DNA from: a virus
Virus record (IMG/VR): IMGVR_UViG_3300008113_003915
Coordinates: 1 to 47,396 of that record
Direction: 5' to 3' (one strand)
DNA: 47,396 nucleotides
The translations under genes and the position numbers were made by a program. The notes beneath the pieces were generated by a model. The model saw nothing but the letters and a program-made list of their open reading frames with translations, had not been told where the DNA came from and searched no databases. Of the stretch, positions 26,941 through 35,099 are shown piece after piece (the stretch's first letter is position 1; each line of letters begins with the position of its first letter).

Positions 26941-28448
26941 TCTCTTCTTGGCCCTATATCTACGTGAACGAAACTAGAGTATCTTCCTATTCCAGTAAAC
27001 CCGTTGCTTAATGCTATTTTTATGAATTTTTCTTTAGTGTCATAATTAAAACCGCTCCACTTTACATCAACTGCTATCTTTGCTATATGAAGAGAATTCT
27101 TAGCCGCTCCAACACCTCTCGCTCTAAGTTCATCATTATAAAATTTAGGTCTGACTGCACTTACTAGTATCAGTTGTCTTTCAAATTGTTTTTGAACCCT
27201 CATTAGCTGAGCTTTTACTTTAGGATTTAATTCATCCCAACATGCTCGCCCAAGACCAGGTCTTTTATCTCTAAAACTGTTTCCATCAAACGTAATTCTG
27301 CTATCGCCTTTTCCATCGTTCCAAGGAGTGATATCTTCATAATCTTCAGCATTTAAGAGTGGTGGATTTCCAGCCTGCTCATATAACTCGTTACCTGTAT
27401 TTATACCGGTTTGGCGAACTTGGTTATCATAACGAACAGCGCCCGCCGCAGTTGCACGTGTTGTATTTCTTGAAGAATTACTTTGAAGAATTGAAACAGT
27501 TTCCGTATATGAATTAACATATGCTTCTAGTGGATTCTTAAGAGAGAAAATTGCATTTTCTATTAGAGCGGCAAAACTGCAAAAGCGATATAAAAGAAAC
27601 TGCACTTCTTGAATAGTCGGGCTTTTGAAGATTGACATTGCATAATCAATTAATTTTTCTATACCGGATTTGTAATTATCAACGTTCTGCTCGTCAAAAA
27701 AAGCAAGAGCTGATGTTTTTAACTTTTGGAAATTTGCATATACTGCTTCGTTTATCTTTACTACCTGTTGAATGCTTTTTGAAATCACGTTTGCTAAAGA
27801 AAAATTCTCAATAATGCTTTTTACTTGAGATACAACTTTATCTATTATACTTAAAATACTATTCTTTAGTGTTGACAATAATGAGCTTAGAGAAAAGTTT
27901 AACGCAAAGTTTTTTAAACTCTGTATTGTTGTATCTAAAGTTTGTAAAGCTGTAAAGAACGCACCCACTGCTCCGAATATATTAGGAAGTATCGAGCAAA
28001 AGCTTCCTATCGTATTTTTTGTAAAGTTTTGAGTGTAAAAGCCTTCGAATTCATTTATAAGGTTTATGCTAATAACTGTAGTAGCTATGCTTAACGTAAA
28101 TGGAGTATAACCTATTCCGATTATAAAGTTTGCCACTTCTATTGGAGTAAAAACCGTTTCGGTTTGTATTCTGTTATAAAGTATAGGCTGATCCGCTTCT
28201 TTTATTAATGATCTAACCTCAGTGCGCAAAAAGAACGAATTCACTGCGGCTACGGCCGAATAAAAGGGAGTTTCACCGTATTCTTTAATAAGTCTTGCAA
28301 TCGGGTCGTTACTAGGTAACGCAACAATTCCTCTCTCAAACTGAGAGAAGTCTACTGTATCTGGGAGAACTATCTCTTGAACTTCGGATGATGTTCCTAT
28401 TTTAAGAACTCTTCCGCTTACTTTACAAAGTCCACTAGTAATAGCCAT
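26934..28448 (-). CDS. Baseplate-associated protein with C-terminal M15 peptidase domain
   Basis: 504 residues. Residues about 60-330 are hydrophobic and helical (TLSIATTVISINLINEF, ILPNIFGAVGAFFTAL). The C-terminal 130 residues form a peptidase M15 (D-Ala-D-Ala carboxypeptidase-like) domain: SLHIAKIAVDV gives the zinc ligands His454 and Asp461, and FVHVDIGPRREW gives His495. Such domains cleave peptidoglycan cross-links or termini. It lies between the spike gene and gp25 in the baseplate operon and starts 17 bases after the spike stop. A virion enzyme for entry, rather than a classical lysis enzyme, is inferred from this position. Confidence 0.7.
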   Translation of the reverse strand: MAITSGLCKVSGRVLKIGTSSEVQEIVLPDTVDFSQFERGIVALPSNDPIARLIKEYGETPFYSAVAAVNSFFLRTEVRSLIKEADQPILYNRIQTETVFTPIEVANFIIGIGYTPFTLSIATTVISINLINEFEGFYTQNFTKNTIGSFCSILPNIFGAVGAFFTALQTLDTTIQSLKNFALNFSLSSLLSTLKNSILSIIDKVVSQVKSIIENFSLANVISKSIQQVVKINEAVYANFQKLKTSALAFFDEQNVDNYKSGIEKLIDYAMSIFKSPTIQEVQFLLYRFCSFAALIENAIFSLKNPLEAYVNSYTETVSILQSNSSRNTTRATAAGAVRYDNQVRQTGINTGNELYEQAGNPPLLNAEDYEDITPWNDGKGDSRITFDGNSFRDKRPGLGRACWDELNPKVKAQLMRVQKQFERQLILVSAVRPKFYNDELRARGVGAAKNSLHIAKIAVDVKWSGFNYDTKEKFIKIALSNGFTGIGRYSSFVHVDIGPRREW

Positions 28449-28465
28449 GTCTTAATAACTCCTTA

Positions 28466-30280
28466 TTAAACGGTTCCAAACACTGTTCCGCCTATAACTC
28501 TGGAATCTTTCGAGTTTCTAACAGTATCTCTAAAGCCAATGTTTGTTCCTGGGCCGTATGCGGCAGAAATATTCGAAGTAAAGTTTAACCAATTTGGACT
28601 CATAGTTCCAAGATATTGATTTACTCCACGTATTGTACTTGCCATCTGTCTTTCATCTGGGCTCGTAAAGTTTCTAACGGGGCCAGGATTGTTCCTTGTT
28701 CCAGTCACGGCTTGGAACTGTCCTGGTTGCAACAGAACTTCATTAACTGTGTTTGGATACTGAGAACTTTTTACTCTATTTAGAATGACGGCCATGATTC
28801 CGGCTTGTTCCTGAGGACTGTTCGGAAGCGACTCTGCAACTGTAGCAGCCACTAGATTATTCCATTCGCTATCAGAAAGCTTTCTTCCAAGAAATGCTTC
28901 GGCCTGAGATCTAGCTTGAAGAGGTTCCTCGCCTTGTAGTATTTCTTGAACATCCGCGCTCGTGAGTTTTTGATTTGTTGTATTCTGTGCTTCGTTATTC
29001 GCTGCGGTGTCTGATTCGCCATCGTCTTGCGATGTGTATCCAGCGCTGCCACTAGAACTGCTGTTTCTGTGTTGAGTAGAACTCGTACCCTTTGCGGTTG
29101 GTTCTGGAAGATCGGCTCCTTCGGCAGGGCCTGCCGGTTCAGGATCATCCGCCTCGCCCATCGCCATATGAACTCTATCGTCTATCGCGACTAGAGCTGC
29201 ATTTATGCTTACCTTCGCACCACTGCCAGCCTTTACGTGATCTCCTTTAAGGTCGAGGTCTCCTGACGCGGTGATGTACATTCCCTCGGATTTAATATTA
29301 ATGTCTGCCGCGGACTGAATGTTTACGTTTGTGGCTGCTTTAATATTAACGTTCTCAACGTTTGCGTGTATTCTAACTTTAGCCGCTCTCAGTTGAACTT
29401 CATCACTACCATTTAGATTTAATTGCCCGCCGACAGAAAGAATATGATTTCCGTGAACGATTTGCTGATAGTCACCTTCTATCTCTTCTATCTTGTTACC
29501 TTTTACAAGAACTTTACTATCGCCTTCAATCGTAACTATATTTTTCCCGCCAACATAAATGTGCTGATGTGTATCGTTTATCTCATACTTATCACCAATA
29601 GATTTATTTACTGTTGTACCATTTGTGTCTATTGATATGTACGACCCAGATTTATGAAAGATAGTTATTCTTTCTGCACCAGGCGTGTCATCTAACTCGA
29701 TCGAGTGACTGGAAGTTTCTATCACTCTATTGAACGGGTACTCTGAATTATATGCCGGAGCAGGTTCTTCAAAAGTATCGCCGTCGTTCGCTATTGGGAT
29801 GTTCTTAATTCTACTTAACTCTTGATTAAGAACATACGTTTCTTCTATATTCTCGCCTCTTTCCAATTTAGAATTCATTGGCTGGCCTATATCTTCCGGA
29901 TTAGACCCTACAGATAATATTCTTGCATTCTTTTCGGGAATGTATCCCCACCCAGTAACTTGAGGATTTACAACCTCAGTCATCTGTGTAGGTATTATAC
30001 CTAATACCAATGGTTGCTGAGCGTCCCTTCCGTCAAGAAACATCCCAAAGACGAATTGATTTATGCGTGGCAGCGGAGAGTTTGGATCAAAGCTTCCATA
30101 TACTAATATTGCCCATGGAAGATCTTCAGTTGGAATTTGGTCAACGGTTCCGTGTACACCAAATGCTCTAACTTGTACTCTCTTTTCTAAACGCTCATCA
30201 ACGTTATTTTCCACAACGCCAATAAAGAATAGAGGATCGTATATACCTACACCAGTTTCTCTCATTCGCGAGTATCCCAA
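28466..30280 (-). CDS. 5: Baseplate spike gp5 with C-terminal SleB-type hydrolase
   Basis: 604 residues. Residues 15-100 form the OB-fold of gp5 (VQVRAFGVHG, DLPWAILVYGSFDPNSPL, FVFGMFLDGRDAQQPLVLG). Residues about 215-365 are short valine/isoleucine strands (GKNIVTIEGDSKVLVKGN, VNIKAATNVNIQSAADINIK) that form the triple-stranded beta-helix needle. A Ser/Asp/Glu-rich linker (375-440) leads to a cell-wall hydrolase of the SleB/Hydrolase_2 type (about 465-604: AATVAESL with likely catalytic Glu483, IMAVILNRVKSSQYPNTV, PGQFQAV). In T4 the lysozyme sits between OB-fold and needle; here a different hydrolase lies after it. The start overlaps the gp27-like stop. Confidence 0.85.
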   Translation of the reverse strand: MGYSRMRETGVGIYDPLFFIGVVENNVDERLEKRVQVRAFGVHGTVDQIPTEDLPWAILVYGSFDPNSPLPRINQFVFGMFLDGRDAQQPLVLGIIPTQMTEVVNPQVTGWGYIPEKNARILSVGSNPEDIGQPMNSKLERGENIEETYVLNQELSRIKNIPIANDGDTFEEPAPAYNSEYPFNRVIETSSHSIELDDTPGAERITIFHKSGSYISIDTNGTTVNKSIGDKYEINDTHQHIYVGGKNIVTIEGDSKVLVKGNKIEEIEGDYQQIVHGNHILSVGGQLNLNGSDEVQLRAAKVRIHANVENVNIKAATNVNIQSAADINIKSEGMYITASGDLDLKGDHVKAGSGAKVSINAALVAIDDRVHMAMGEADDPEPAGPAEGADLPEPTAKGTSSTQHRNSSSSGSAGYTSQDDGESDTAANNEAQNTTNQKLTSADVQEILQGEEPLQARSQAEAFLGRKLSDSEWNNLVAATVAESLPNSPQEQAGIMAVILNRVKSSQYPNTVNEVLLQPGQFQAVTGTRNNPGPVRNFTSPDERQMASTIRGVNQYLGTMSPNWLNFTSNISAAYGPGTNIGFRDTVRNSKDSRVIGGTVFGTV

Positions 30281-31560
30281 TCATACTTGATTAATTTCAT
30301 AATCGTCTGATGATTGTCCCTTTCAAAATAATGTGTAAGATCACTAACTATGTAATATCCTGATAACTGTTTATTTAAGTCTACACTTGACGATGATTTA
30401 AATTCAGGTATCTTCAAGTTTACGATATTGCCAGCGTTAATATCGAGTCTTCCGTTTGCTTTTGCATGCACCGTGACTGTTCCTAGGTGATGGCGGTACG
30501 CGGTTCTATTCATAACTATCTCAGGAAGAAATTGATCACCTCTTATCTGTCCTGCGCTTCCTTCATCCCAATCTTTAATAACAATATATCTCTTTTCATT
30601 CTGTTCGGTGAAATACGCGTCAACAAATTCTGGAGAGTGACGCTCTTGACTTACATCCACTACAGAATTTTCAGTCATCTTGGCGTACTTAGTTTTCTCA
30701 TTTTCATAAATGTATTCATTTTCATTTGATTTTCCAGGAAGATTGACTCTTCTATAATTTATGTCTATCTCTATAGTTCTTGAACGATAAGCTCCATTAA
30801 GAATATCTTCCACCGTGTTAATGCGATCAGTATTTCTTATCTCAATAAGATTCTGCATTTGACTAACAAGATTGCTTCCAGTTTTTTCGATAGCATCACT
30901 ATATGTAAATTCTTTTACAGAATCTATGTTTTCGCGCGCTTCCTTAATTAAATACTCGTCGGTGACAAAATAGTAAGAGTTAGATGTTTCAAAAAACCTA
31001 AATGAAGAAGACGGATTTCCAGGGCTATAAGCACGCTGTGCAAGAAAGTTTAAAGCTTGCATAGGATTATAGTTCGGCATTACACATCTAAACATACCAA
31101 CAGTAGGTTCTACAACTATACGGCTTTGACCTAGATAATTTTTGTCAAAAATTTCTTTGGCTATAGTTGAAATAGAGTTATTAAATGATTGTATGATCTT
31201 ATTGAACATCGCGTTATAACTAGAATTTGACATAAAAAATATCTTATATATCAAACCGTCGTTTGTCTTTTTAATCTCCACATCAGATATCTTATAAAGT
31301 CTAAGATCGTATGTTATTTTTTTCTTAAGAGCATCTTCAACTTCTATAGTAAGAGTCTCTTCTCCTCTTAGAGGAAGATCTTCTATAAAACCAATATTAT
31401 CATAGATAGTCGCAAACCCTCGTATAGAATCTTTGTTTATAGATTCCTCGATTGAAAACACCGGTATCATGTTGACAATATCGATCTGCTTACCCGTCAG
31501 TGTTGTTATAACTGCGGATAGTAACTTATAGTGCCCTGGTATGATGTATTCATCACTCAT
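30262..31560 (-). CDS. 27: Baseplate hub protein, gp27-like
   Basis: 432 residues (T4 gp27: 391). The N-terminus (IVNMIPVFSIEESINKDSIRG) and the segment MPNYNPMQALNFLAQRAYSP with FFETSNSYYFVTDEYLI match the hub / VgrG N-terminal (Mu gp44-like) fold. gp27 forms the trimeric torus on which gp5 sits and which continues the tail tube. It overlaps the spike gene start by 19 bases, the usual hub-then-spike order. Call based on motifs and context. Confidence 0.75.
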   Translation of the reverse strand: MSDEYIIPGHYKLLSAVITTLTGKQIDIVNMIPVFSIEESINKDSIRGFATIYDNIGFIEDLPLRGEETLTIEVEDALKKKITYDLRLYKISDVEIKKTNDGLIYKIFFMSNSSYNAMFNKIIQSFNNSISTIAKEIFDKNYLGQSRIVVEPTVGMFRCVMPNYNPMQALNFLAQRAYSPGNPSSSFRFFETSNSYYFVTDEYLIKEARENIDSVKEFTYSDAIEKTGSNLVSQMQNLIEIRNTDRINTVEDILNGAYRSRTIEIDINYRRVNLPGKSNENEYIYENEKTKYAKMTENSVVDVSQERHSPEFVDAYFTEQNEKRYIVIKDWDEGSAGQIRGDQFLPEIVMNRTAYRHHLGTVTVHAKANGRLDINAGNIVNLKIPEFKSSSSVDLNKQLSGYYIVSDLTHYFERDNHQTIMKLIKYDWDTRE

Positions 31561-31805
31561 TTAAACTTGTCTCTAAGTTCTTTCTCTATCTGCGAAACAT
31601 ACGTGCGATCGATGAGTTGTATGTTTCTTTTATTATCATTCAATGCCTGTTCGTACTCATAGAAACGATACGGCGCCCATTCTTCGGGAATGATTCTTTT
31701 TATAATAATACGCCTGCCAGCTTCCGTTCTTAATATGACTCTATCTTCTTTACGAAGAAAGAGAGTTCTAAAACTATCCGGTGCCAGCTTAATAAAATCT
31801 GCCAC
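31557..31805 (-). CDS. Small conserved baseplate-locus protein, unknown
   Basis: 82 residues, basic and charged (LFLRKEDRVILRTEAGRRI, then IPEEWAPYRFYEYEQAL). It overlaps the start of the gp27-like gene by four bases and begins two bases after the gp53 stop, so it is embedded in the baseplate operon. Not recognised by name. A small assembly factor is plausible. Confidence 0.6.
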   Translation of the reverse strand: MADFIKLAPDSFRTLFLRKEDRVILRTEAGRRIIIKRIIPEEWAPYRFYEYEQALNDNKRNIQLIDRTYVSQIEKELRDKFK

Positions 31806-31807
31806 GA

Positions 31808-32191
31808 TTATACCTCTTTATAAAAATAAGCTACGTTATCTGTTCTAGTAGTGTCTTGTGCCCAAGCTAGAACATCATATCCAGTTCTTCCGCCAGCCCT
31901 ATCTTTATACTTTTCAATAATATATTGATGGAAGGTGTATTCGTCCATAGGCCATTCGTTATATGGGTCGATAATATCGTTTGCGAGATATATCATCCAA
32001 GAATAGTTTGGATCACCATAGTAGTGAAAAGCAACGTCTTCGGCGCGATCGCCTTCCTCGATAGTATAAGGAAGAAATACATACGGATTTTGTATAGAAT
32101 TTTTAAGAAACGCGACTCTTCTAGATACGTCTCTTACTAAGACGTTGTTATATGTTATCTCAGGAATTTTATCGAAATATTCTCCAGACAT
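31808..32191 (-). CDS. 53: Baseplate wedge protein gp53
   Basis: 127 residues; T4 gp53 has 196. VFLPYTIEEGDRAEDVAFHYYGDPNYSW followed by IYLANDIIDPYNEWPM is the gp53 signature (T4: ELANAIYGNPQLYW, LLMCNDNYDPYYGW), a LysM-like fold. gp53 joins neighbouring wedges after they assemble round the hub. It overlaps the gp48 stop by one base. The shorter length reflects loss of the C-terminal part of T4 gp53. Confidence 0.85.
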   Translation of the reverse strand: MSGEYFDKIPEITYNNVLVRDVSRRVAFLKNSIQNPYVFLPYTIEEGDRAEDVAFHYYGDPNYSWMIYLANDIIDPYNEWPMDEYTFHQYIIEKYKDRAGGRTGYDVLAWAQDTTRTDNVAYFYKEV

Positions 32192-33144
32192 TATCTTCCA
32201 GCTCCAGGTCCATTGGTATCTTGTGTTAATGATGCTACGTCTAAACTTTCGGTTGAACTCCCACCATAATCTTCGGATGTATGAATATCAGATTCAATCA
32301 GACCCATGTTCATAGTAATAGAAGCTGGCTTGCCGCCTCTTAACATAGTTAATCCATTTGGTGTGAAGTTTGTTGAAAAGCTTTGAACCATGCAGGTTTT
32401 GTAATATAAGAAATAAGATTGGTCTACGCCTAAAAAGAAAATATCAACTGTACTAGGATAGTTTAAGAGAGCCCTTGGAAGACCTACTGCAGTACTATAC
32501 GAAGGTAGTATGTTTTTTCTTATAGTTTGTATAATAGATTTTAGTAATACGGAATCCTCTGGGTTCAGTGGAGAGAGGTTCCACGCGAAGTTGGGCTGCT
32601 TTAAAGTCACTCCATCGAAATATAGAGAAGCCTTTGGGTTTACGGCGTTTCCAACACCAGCACTTATTGCTCTTGCGGATCCAGGAAGAAGTTTTTCGGC
32701 CGTTCTTCTACCAAGAAATGCCACATTCTTTGAAATATTTTCTGTGTCAGGATTAAGAAGGGAGTCCAAATCAAAACCTGGAAGAGCTGCGCTCAATGAG
32801 GATGCAAGATTACCTAGAGTTAAATCTCCAGCTCCAGCAAATCCTGAAGCAGCTCGAGAAACAGCTTCGCCGGATATTTCCGCATCGTAACCCTGCACTC
32901 TAATATTGTAAGAGTCTTCTATGTTCGAAGGAAGAGGTAGTAGTATCGCTTCTCTTCCAGAAACGAGTTGCGAGTTAAAACCGGTGCTTCCTACTTTGTT
33001 TAGTGCTCTTTCTCCAGGAGGTGAATACTTATACTTATCAAAAATCAAAAGTGTAGCGTGAGCACCAAGGTCGCGAGGGAACTGCGTGACTCCAGCTACA
33101 CTCTGTCTCTTGCTCGCTCGTACTATGTCTTGAGCTCTATCCAC
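32191..33144 (-). CDS. 48: Baseplate tail-tube cap/initiator gp48-like
   Basis: 317 residues (T4: 364). ILLPLPSNIEDSYNIRVQGY (about 87-106) is typical of gp48 proteins of T4-like marine phages. The C-terminal half (LNYPSTVDIFFLGV, CMVQSFSTNFTPNGL, KPASITMNMGLIESDIHTS) is the tube-protein fold. gp48 sits on the hub and, with gp54, starts polymerisation of the tail tube. It is the first gene of the leftward baseplate operon, downstream of the late promoter at 33,181-33,188. Confidence 0.75.
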   Translation of the reverse strand: MDRAQDIVRASKRQSVAGVTQFPRDLGAHATLLIFDKYKYSPPGERALNKVGSTGFNSQLVSGREAILLPLPSNIEDSYNIRVQGYDAEISGEAVSRAASGFAGAGDLTLGNLASSLSAALPGFDLDSLLNPDTENISKNVAFLGRRTAEKLLPGSARAISAGVGNAVNPKASLYFDGVTLKQPNFAWNLSPLNPEDSVLLKSIIQTIRKNILPSYSTAVGLPRALLNYPSTVDIFFLGVDQSYFLYYKTCMVQSFSTNFTPNGLTMLRGGKPASITMNMGLIESDIHTSEDYGGSSTESLDVASLTQDTNGPGAGR

Positions 33145-33156
33145 ATCGATTTCCTT

Positions 33157-33164
33157 TATAAATA
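33157..33164 (+). promoter_or_regulatory. T4-type late promoter for the rightward gp4-tape measure operon
   Basis: The plus strand reads TATAAATA, about 44 bases before the gp4 ATG (33,208). It lies only 16 bases from the opposing late promoter at 33,181-33,188, and the two point toward each other. Confidence 0.75.
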
Positions 33165-33180
33165 GATTGTAGTTTGATTG

Positions 33181-33188
33181 TATTTATA
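33181..33188 (-). promoter_or_regulatory. T4-type late promoter for the leftward baseplate operon
   Basis: The minus strand reads TATAAATA, 37 bases before the gp48 ATG (33,144). It should drive gp48, gp53, gp27-like, gp5, M15 protein, gp25, gp6 and the gp7-like gene, which have almost no gaps between them. Confidence 0.75.
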
Positions 33189-33207
33189 TCGAAAAATTGA
33201 GGAAATA

Positions 33208-33666
33208 ATGTCTTATAAAGGGAGGTTTCGTCCAAAGAATCCAGACAAGTATAAGGGCGATCCTAGTAAAATTATATATCGTTCTCTGTGGGAGTTTAAG
33301 TTCTTTAAATATCTCGATGATCACCCCGATGTAATATGGTGGGCTTCTGAAGAATACGTAGTACCATACATGTCTCCGATTGATGGAAGAATGCACAGAT
33401 ATTTCCCCGACGTGGTCATGAGAAAAAAGATACCGGATGGCACGATAGAAACAATCATGATTGAGATAAAGCCTAAAGCACAAACGAAACCACCTGACAT
33501 AAGAAAAAAGAACGCTACACCTACTGGAAGAATTTCTAGAAGATATATCAACGAAGTTAAGACATATGGAATAAATGAAGCAAAATGGATAGCAGCGAGA
33601 AAGTATTGTATAGAAAGAGGATGGAAATTTGAAGTGTTTACGGAAGATCAGTTAGGAATAAAATAA
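33208..33666 (+). CDS. 4: Head completion protein gp4 (PD-(D/E)XK nuclease-like)
   Basis: 152 residues from the ATG at 33,208, chosen because it follows TTGAGGAAATA (a good ribosome-binding site) and gives the T4 gp4-like start SYKGRFRPKNPDKYKGD. The frame is open upstream only to a TTG at 33,178, inside the promoter region. YRSLWEFKFFKYLDDHPDV, then RYFPDVVM and IMIEIKPK supply the E, D and ExK residues of the PD-(D/E)XK nuclease fold. T4 gp4 (gp50) completes filled heads so that tails can join, and a nuclease role in trimming packaged DNA has been proposed for the family. First gene of the rightward operon. Confidence 0.85.
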   Translation: MSYKGRFRPKNPDKYKGDPSKIIYRSLWEFKFFKYLDDHPDVIWWASEEYVVPYMSPIDGRMHRYFPDVVMRKKIPDGTIETIMIEIKPKAQTKPPDIRKKNATPTGRISRRYINEVKTYGINEAKWIAARKYCIERGWKFEVFTEDQLGIK

Positions 33667-34275
33667 ATGGCCGCGAAGATATTTGACGACATACTCTTAA
33701 AAGGTATTAGATCCGGCCAGATTCCGGCGAGAACTAGTGCCGCGAGGGATTGGTATCGCGAGCAAGCAAGTGGAGTTGCTCGCTCAAAGATTCAAGAGGA
33801 TAGCTTTATTCGTCAAATGGGAACTGACAGATACGAAAATCGTTTTAGACTGGGCCATATGTATATGTTTCTATACGATCCTAAGCATAAAGATACATTA
33901 CCATATTATGATAGATTTCCGTTAATATTTCCAATAAATAGAGCTAAGGGTGGCTTTCTTGGTATGAACTTTCACTACTTACCATTACAGCTAAGAGCAA
34001 GATTAATGGATGCTTTATATGATGTTACCACTAATGATAATTTTGATGAAACGACGAAGGTTAGAACGTCTTACAACATTTTAAACAGCGCAACAAAATA
34101 TAAAGAGTTTAAACCAACTGTGAAACACTACTTAACTGATCATGTAAGAACTAGGTTGGTGTACATAAATCCAACGGAATGGGATATAGCTTTGTTTCTC
34201 CCAACCGAAAGATTTGAAGGCGCGTCAAAGACTAAAGTTTGGCAAGATTCAAGAAAGATCATAAGAGGAAGATAA
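33667..34275 (+). CDS. Conserved T4-like virion-locus protein, unnamed
   Basis: 202 residues. The stretch MYMFLYDPKHKDTLPYYDRF, followed by PLIFPINRAKGGFLGMNFHY and LPLQLRARLMDALYDV, belongs to a family often found next to gp4 in marine T4-like phages. I do not know a T4 gene number for it. The start codon follows the gp4 stop immediately and its own stop abuts the next ATG, so it is translated together with head and tail-tube proteins. Likely a structural or assembly protein. Confidence 0.6.
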   Translation: MAAKIFDDILLKGIRSGQIPARTSAARDWYREQASGVARSKIQEDSFIRQMGTDRYENRFRLGHMYMFLYDPKHKDTLPYYDRFPLIFPINRAKGGFLGMNFHYLPLQLRARLMDALYDVTTNDNFDETTKVRTSYNILNSATKYKEFKPTVKHYLTDHVRTRLVYINPTEWDIALFLPTERFEGASKTKVWQDSRKIIRGR

Positions 34276-35085
34276 ATGGCTTTTAATATAAATGAATTTA
34301 AAAGCACGATGAACAAGTATGGCGGGCCCGTCAGAAAGAACTTGTATCTGGTAGAGATATCCTCTCTTCCTGTTGCTAACGATGGTATGTCTGTAAGAGA
34401 CCTTCGTTTCTTTTGTCAGAGCGCAGCAATCCCAGGTCTTAATTATGCAGTCACGGATTATTTTCCAAACGGTTTCGGTGTAAGACAATCCATTCCGGCC
34501 TCATACCAACCAGATTCGTTTAATGCGGTGTTCATGTTGGATTCGGATCATATGGTTCTTCGCTTCTTTCATCAGTGGATGCAAACGGTAATAAACTATA
34601 ACTATGCGGATGGCCCGTTATCTCAAGTTGGAGATCAGTTGCCATTTGAAATAGGATATAAGAGCGACTATGCTGCAAAGATCACGATAAAACATTTTAG
34701 TACAAATAGTAATGGTGAGTTTGAAGGATACTATCAATATGATTTGTTTGACGTATTTCCTACTCAGATAAGTGGTGTTGATGTTGCTTGGTCTGACAAC
34801 GATTCTTTTGCGACTGCAACAGTAAACTTTTCCTATTCACACATTGTATTTTCTGGATCCATAAAGGGATCGCCAACAGAAAGATTCTCAAGAGGAACTG
34901 GCCTTCTCGAATTGATTAACGGTGTTGGGTTAACAGGCCAGTACATATCACAAGGGACTCTTCCACTCACTATACAAGATTCGGTAAATGCGTTCACGAG
35001 GGCGAACCTTGCGATAGCCGGAATAAGATCAGGATTTAGCCAGATTAAAACTGGATTGACTAACATTGGAAATATATTTAGATAA
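34276..35085 (+). CDS. 54: Tail-tube-fold protein, probably gp54 (baseplate tail-tube initiator)
   Basis: 269 residues (T4 gp54: 320). The layout is that of tube proteins: NLYLVEISSLP near the N-terminus, AAIPGLNYAVTDYFPNGFG, NAVFMLDSDHMVLRFFHQW (compare the SFRMDSE and DW pattern of T4 gp54), then DLFDVFPTQISGVDVAWSDN and ATVNFSYSH. It lies in the operon with the gp26-type chaperone and the tape measure. gp54 is the last baseplate component before tube growth. A gp19-type major tube protein is the alternative, but the length and neighbours favour gp54. Confidence 0.6.
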   Translation: MAFNINEFKSTMNKYGGPVRKNLYLVEISSLPVANDGMSVRDLRFFCQSAAIPGLNYAVTDYFPNGFGVRQSIPASYQPDSFNAVFMLDSDHMVLRFFHQWMQTVINYNYADGPLSQVGDQLPFEIGYKSDYAAKITIKHFSTNSNGEFEGYYQYDLFDVFPTQISGVDVAWSDNDSFATATVNFSYSHIVFSGSIKGSPTERFSRGTGLLELINGVGLTGQYISQGTLPLTIQDSVNAFTRANLAIAGIRSGFSQIKTGLTNIGNIFR

Positions 35086-35099
35086 GGAGATGCTAAATT

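Noticed and set aside
27398-27405. TATAAATA on the minus strand inside the M15-peptidase gene
   Set aside because: It lies deep within coding sequence, 460 bases from the next start. A chance match in AT-rich DNA is likely.
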